A stretch of 10,061 bases of DNA from Synechococcus sp. MED650 (lineage in GTDB: Bacteria > Cyanobacteriota > Cyanobacteriia > PCC-6307 > Cyanobiaceae). Location: contig NZHI01000006.1 in NCBI GenBank assembly GCA_002691345.1, positions 22,205 to 32,265 of the forward strand, read 5' to 3'. Positions within the stretch are counted from its first letter, which is position 1, and each line of letters opens with the position of its first letter. The notes beneath the pieces are model-generated. The model had not been told where the DNA came from, made no database searches, and saw only the letters and a program-made list of their open reading frames with translations. Made by a program: the position numbers and the translations under genes. This document shows, piece by piece, positions 6,648 through 10,061 of the stretch.

Positions 6648-8903
6648 ATGAAGTCTTCAGAAGATTGCAAGGTCCTGTCGCAGTCGTCTTGCCGGATTGA
6701 TGTCTGGCTTGAGGCTGGGCGGGAAGGACGTGTCTTCACCTACGCGGCAGATCCAGCGCTGGACCTCAATCCAGGAGATCTGGTTCGGGTTCGGTTGCGT
6801 GGCCGGCCCATGAATGGCTTGGTTGTTGCGACCCAGAGCCTTGCCTCTGCCGAAGCAGCAGACCTGCAGGTTGTTGAGGCGCTTCTGCAAAAAGCGGCAG
6901 TTGATGCGGACTGGTACAGCTGGCTCAATCGCATGGCAGCGCAGTGTTACCTCAGCCCGTTTCGCATGCTTAAGGCGGCTTTGCCTGCGGGTTGGATCGG
7001 CCAGGCCAGGCAGAAGTCGCTTGGCGGTGGGCGCGAGATGGTTTGGGTGCAGGTCTGCCAACCAGTCGATTCCGAGGGTTTGGCTCGTCCCACCAAGCGT
7101 CAGCAAGAGCTCCTGGATTGGCTGAAGGGGCAGCAAGGTCAAGGTGTCTGGCAGCGCGATCTTTCAGCAGCCGGATTCAGCAGTGCTCTGATCAACCCGC
7201 TCGAGCGGCAGGGCTTTCTGCTGCGCGAGCGTCGCCGCGTTGAAGAAGTCGAACAGGGGAATGTTCTCGACCTCGAGCCGCCGCGAGCCCTCACCATTGA
7301 GCAGGAGCAGGCTGTGCAGGCCTATCGGCAGCTCCCTCCAGGGAAAGGGCTCCTGCTCTGGGGGATCACCGGATCCGGAAAAACTGAGGTGTATCTGCAG
7401 CTTGCTGCCCAGGAGCTTGCCGGGGGGCGGCACGTGCTTCTGCTGACTCCAGAGATCGGTTTGATTCCACAGCTGGTGGACCGTTGCCGCCAGCGATTCG
7501 GGGCGTGTGTCGTCGAATATCACAGTGGATGCAGCGATGCGGAACGGGTTCGCACCTGGCGTCGATGTCTCGCGTCTCGACAGCCTCTCGTTGTGGTGGG
7601 AACCCGATCAGCGGTGTTTGTTCCGCTTCAACCGCTGGGTTTGTTGGTTCTGGATGAGGAGCACGACAGCTCCTACAAGCAGGACAGCCCCATGCCCTGT
7701 TATCACGCCCGCGATCTTGCTCTCGATCGGGTGGCAACCGTTAAGGCCAGGTTGTTGCTGGGTAGCGCCACTCCATCACTCGAAAGCTGGATTCACTGTG
7801 GATCTGACGGCCCTCTGACCTTGGTCCGTCTCACCAAGAGAATTTCCAGTCAAGCCCTGCCGCCTGTGCATGTGATCGACATGCGTCATGAGCTGGCCGA
7901 AGGGCACAAGCGCCTGGTGAGCCGTGCCTTGATGGATCGGCTTGCGGCACTACCGAAGCAGGGTGAACAGGCGGTGGTTTTGGTGCCGCGTCGGGGATAT
8001 AGCCCTTTTTTGAGCTGCCGCAGTTGCGGCGAGGTGGTGATGTGCCCCCATTGCGATGTGGCGCTCACCGTCCACCGTGGCCAGGGGGGCCGTCAGTGGC
8101 TCCGATGTCATTGGTGTGACCATCGTGAGGACCTGGAGAACCGATGCAGTCACTGTGGCTCCACGGCGTTCAAACCCTTTGGTGCCGGGACGCAGAAGGT
8201 GTTGGAACTTCTGTCCCAGGAGCTTGAAGGTCTGCGCTTGCTTCGTTTCGATCGCGATTCCACCGGTGGACGTGATGGCCATCGGCGCCTGCTGGATCGG
8301 TTTGCTGCTGGTGAAGCTGATGTGCTGATCGGCACCCAGATGCTCGCCAAAGGGATGGATTTACCGAGAGTCACGCTTGCTGCGGTTCTGGCGGCCGACG
8401 GATTGCTGCACCGACCGGACCTTCGTGCTGGTGAGCAGGCTTTGCAGCTGTTGCTCCAGTTGGCTGGACGGGCTGGTCGGGGTGAGCGACCGGGCCAGGT
8501 GCTGGTTCAGACCTATTCCCCCGAGCATCCAGTGATCCAGCATCTGGTGGATGGTCGTTACGAGGAATTTCTGGCCCAAGAAGTGGCTTTGCGTCGAGAA
8601 GCTGCTCTGGTGCCGTTCAGTCGTGCCTGTCTGCTTCGCCTGTCCGGCGAGTCCCCCAGTGCAACCGCAACTACAGCAGCGGTTCTTGCGGAGCGTCTCA
8701 AACCTCTCTGTCAGGAACAGTCCTGGTGGTTGCTGGGGCCTGCTCCGGCACCGATTGCTCGTGTTGCTGGACGCAGCCGTTGGCAATTGTTGCTGCATGG
8801 TCCTGCTGGATCACACCTGCCTTTGCCCCCTGGTCAGCAGCTCTGGGATGCTCTGCCGCGTGGTGTTGCGTTAACGGTGGACCCGGATCCTTTGCAGCTC
8901 TGA
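6648..8903 (+). CDS. priA: Primosomal protein N', replication restart helicase PriA
   Basis: A 3'-5' superfamily 2 DNA helicase that recognises stalled forks and D-loops and reloads the replicative helicase. From the ATG at 6648 (751 residues) it has an N-terminal DNA-binding domain (about 16-110), Walker A GITGSGKT (239-246), TPEIGLIPQL (267-276), DEEHD (336-340), GSATPS (372-377), PRRGY (447-451), a zinc domain with eight cysteines in four pairs (C457/460, C466/469, C487/490, C500/503), GTQMLAKGMDLP (562-573) and QLAGRAGRGERPG (604-616). Length is close to E. coli PriA (732), and all catalytic motifs are intact. The start is uncertain: an in-frame TTG at 6627 follows a perfect AGGAGG, and a GTG at 6588 is also open; all precede the first conserved stretch (IDVWLEAGREGRVFTY). 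The gene is divergent from rpoD, and its TGA directly abuts the stop of the convergent DUF3153 gene. Confidence 0.97.
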   Translation: MKSSEDCKVLSQSSCRIDVWLEAGREGRVFTYAADPALDLNPGDLVRVRLRGRPMNGLVVATQSLASAEAADLQVVEALLQKAAVDADWYSWLNRMAAQCYLSPFRMLKAALPAGWIGQARQKSLGGGREMVWVQVCQPVDSEGLARPTKRQQELLDWLKGQQGQGVWQRDLSAAGFSSALINPLERQGFLLRERRRVEEVEQGNVLDLEPPRALTIEQEQAVQAYRQLPPGKGLLLWGITGSGKTEVYLQLAAQELAGGRHVLLLTPEIGLIPQLVDRCRQRFGACVVEYHSGCSDAERVRTWRRCLASRQPLVVVGTRSAVFVPLQPLGLLVLDEEHDSSYKQDSPMPCYHARDLALDRVATVKARLLLGSATPSLESWIHCGSDGPLTLVRLTKRISSQALPPVHVIDMRHELAEGHKRLVSRALMDRLAALPKQGEQAVVLVPRRGYSPFLSCRSCGEVVMCPHCDVALTVHRGQGGRQWLRCHWCDHREDLENRCSHCGSTAFKPFGAGTQKVLELLSQELEGLRLLRFDRDSTGGRDGHRRLLDRFAAGEADVLIGTQMLAKGMDLPRVTLAAVLAADGLLHRPDLRAGEQALQLLLQLAGRAGRGERPGQVLVQTYSPEHPVIQHLVDGRYEEFLAQEVALRREAALVPFSRACLLRLSGESPSATATTAAVLAERLKPLCQEQSWWLLGPAPAPIARVAGRSRWQLLLHGPAGSHLPLPPGQQLWDALPRGVALTVDPDPLQL

Positions 8904-9965
8904 CTAGGAAGGAAGTTCCGGGAAGCCAAATCCCAGTTGTCTTCGGATGGTTTGGAGCAGCATGCTGATTCCCAGCAACAGCAAAACGACCAGTGAACCC
9001 AAACCCAGGGGGCTCCAGCTCCAGGCACTGAGCTGAACAACGGCTTGTTGCCCGCTTTGCAGATGGGCGATCTCACGTCCATGGTTCACGTTCAAATTCA
9101 GTTCCAGACCAGGGATCTCTGGCAATGACTGCAGATCGATCACAACCGCAAGGGTTTGATGAACGCCCACGATCCAGTTGCGCTCCACCAGGCTGAGTTG
9201 TGCTGGAGGTAGAACAACACCGGCGGTTTCACCAGCAATGTTCAGCAAGGTGGTGAGTTGATCAGCAACCTCCTCCGATGACGCAGGAGCCGTTTTGAAG
9301 CGTTGATGACCTGGCCCCGCTTGCTCGATGGTTACACCAGGAATCTCATGCTTGAGCGTCTGGGTGAACTGGGCTTGCCACGGAAGTGAGCGTTCCTGAT
9401 CACTCTGGATCTCCCAGTTCAGCGCGAGACGATTCGGCCCCTTGATGTCCAAGTCGGTATCGATGCGGACACAGCCGCTCAGCAGCAGGGTGATGCCCAA
9501 CAGCACGGTGATGACCAGAACCGCAAATCCAGCGGATGGCGCTTGGGTGGGACCCGTAGGCGGTGGTGGCGGTGGCGGTGGCCGGCGGGAGCGGCGGCGC
9601 TGTGCTCGAGGTGCTGCACCGCTGCCGGTGGCGTTCATTTCAAGCTCCGGCATCCGCATCGACCAGCGTTCCGGTCGTTCCAGGCTGGGAGCTTCCAGAA
9701 TCGTGAGGAGCTGCTTGGCCTGCTGGCGCATGCTGGCGTCCCGACAACGGCTGAGCAGACGGCACATCTTGATGGCTTGGTCGTCCTGGCCCTGGCCCAT
9801 CAGCGCGGTGATCATCAGCAGCCGGATTTGGGGGCCTTCAGATGAGTTCAGGGGATGCACCTCTGCAAGAGGGCCAAGCAGCTCGAGGGCTTGGCCGTAA
9901 TCCCCGCGTTCGAGGGCGTTGTCCGCGTCCCGAAGGTCGAGCTGCTCAGGCTCCTGTCCTGCCAC
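8904..9965 (-). CDS. DUF3153 membrane protein with N-terminal TPR-like domain and polyproline linker
   Basis: Function unknown. The 353-residue product has three parts. Residues 5-92 look like TPR-type helical hairpins (ADNALERGDYGQALELLGPL, then IRLLMITALMGQGQDDQAIKMC). Residues 93-145 are a disordered basic and proline-rich linker with RAQRRRSRR followed by eight consecutive Pro (129-136). A membrane segment (146-164) ends in a lipobox-like LLSGC (C165). Then comes the DUF3153 domain, starting VRIDTDLDIKGPNRLALNWE, a second membrane segment (about 319-337) and a short basic tail. The basic run before the first segment puts the TPR part in the cytoplasm and DUF3153 across the membrane. As I recall it, DUF3153 in other cyanobacteria is a lipoprotein starting near an equivalent LSGC. 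The start is GTG with no Shine-Dalgarno sequence, 3 bp after the argB stop, so translation is probably coupled to argB; no later Met precedes the TPR part. Internal ATG starts (for example M110) could give a shorter form. Confidence 0.85.
   Translation of the reverse strand: MAGQEPEQLDLRDADNALERGDYGQALELLGPLAEVHPLNSSEGPQIRLLMITALMGQGQDDQAIKMCRLLSRCRDASMRQQAKQLLTILEAPSLERPERWSMRMPELEMNATGSGAAPRAQRRRSRRPPPPPPPPTGPTQAPSAGFAVLVITVLLGITLLLSGCVRIDTDLDIKGPNRLALNWEIQSDQERSLPWQAQFTQTLKHEIPGVTIEQAGPGHQRFKTAPASSEEVADQLTTLLNIAGETAGVVLPPAQLSLVERNWIVGVHQTLAVVIDLQSLPEIPGLELNLNVNHGREIAHLQSGQQAVVQLSAWSWSPLGLGSLVVLLLLGISMLLQTIRRQLGFGFPELPS
9559..9589. repeat. GGY/GGC-type triplet simple repeat encoding the polyproline run
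   Basis: About ten near-identical triplets (GGTGGTGGCGGT-like on the plus strand) encode the run of eight prolines in the DUF3153 protein on the minus strand. Such tracts can change length by slippage, in whole codons without a frameshift. Confidence 0.6.
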
Positions 9966-9968
9966 GCT

Positions 9969-10061
<93 letters not shown>

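Overview
The window looks like chromosomal DNA of a marine picocyanobacterium, most likely marine Synechococcus or a close relative (Cyanobium, low-light Prochlorococcus). The evidence is a group 1 sigma factor of cyanobacterial SigA type, a DUF3153 protein (a family I know only from cyanobacteria), a cyanobacterial-type soluble pyrophosphatase, and the order rpoD - priA - DUF3153 - argB, which from memory is usual in this clade. I noticed no HIP1 octamer (GCGATCGC), which fits the marine clade. This identification comes from gene content and memory, not from a search.

Layout, left to right. Bases 1-127 are upstream sequence with no gene I can defend. ppa (+) follows and ends at a textbook terminator. 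A phytanoyl-CoA dioxygenase-like oxygenase (-) is transcribed toward ppa and is divergent from a secreted L,D-transpeptidase (+). The transpeptidase meets hemC (-) tail to tail with no base between the stop codons. A 159-residue unrecognised protein (+) lies divergent from hemC and ends at a bidirectional terminator. An AT-rich stretch (about 3.87-5.0 kb) holds one gene (-) for a small protein resembling the cyanobacterial pre-peptidase C-terminal (PPC)-like beta domain. rpoD/sigA (-), with its own terminator, is divergent from priA (+). priA again abuts the next gene (-) at the stop codons. That gene encodes a TPR-like/proline-rich/DUF3153 membrane protein and lies 3 bp behind argB (-), of which only the last 30 codons are in the window.

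Most genes are core functions: phosphate recycling (ppa), the first committed tetrapyrrole polymer step (hemC), housekeeping transcription (rpoD), replication restart (priA), arginine synthesis (argB) and cell-wall cross-linking (L,D-transpeptidase). They do not form one pathway. The accessory part is the 3.3-5.0 kb segment between hemC and rpoD, with two small proteins of unknown role. It is much poorer in GC than its surroundings: 33-42% in three 60-base lines counted by hand at 4321, 4621 and 4801, against 60% in one counted line in priA (8401).

I found no tRNA, rRNA, CRISPR array, transposase or integrase, and no convincing multi-gene novel system. The points most worth a second look are the PPC-like gene in its AT-rich island, the 159-residue protein, the three-part architecture of the DUF3153 protein, the lysine/alanine-rich tail of the sigma factor, and several dyads in the rpoD-priA and transpeptidase leaders.
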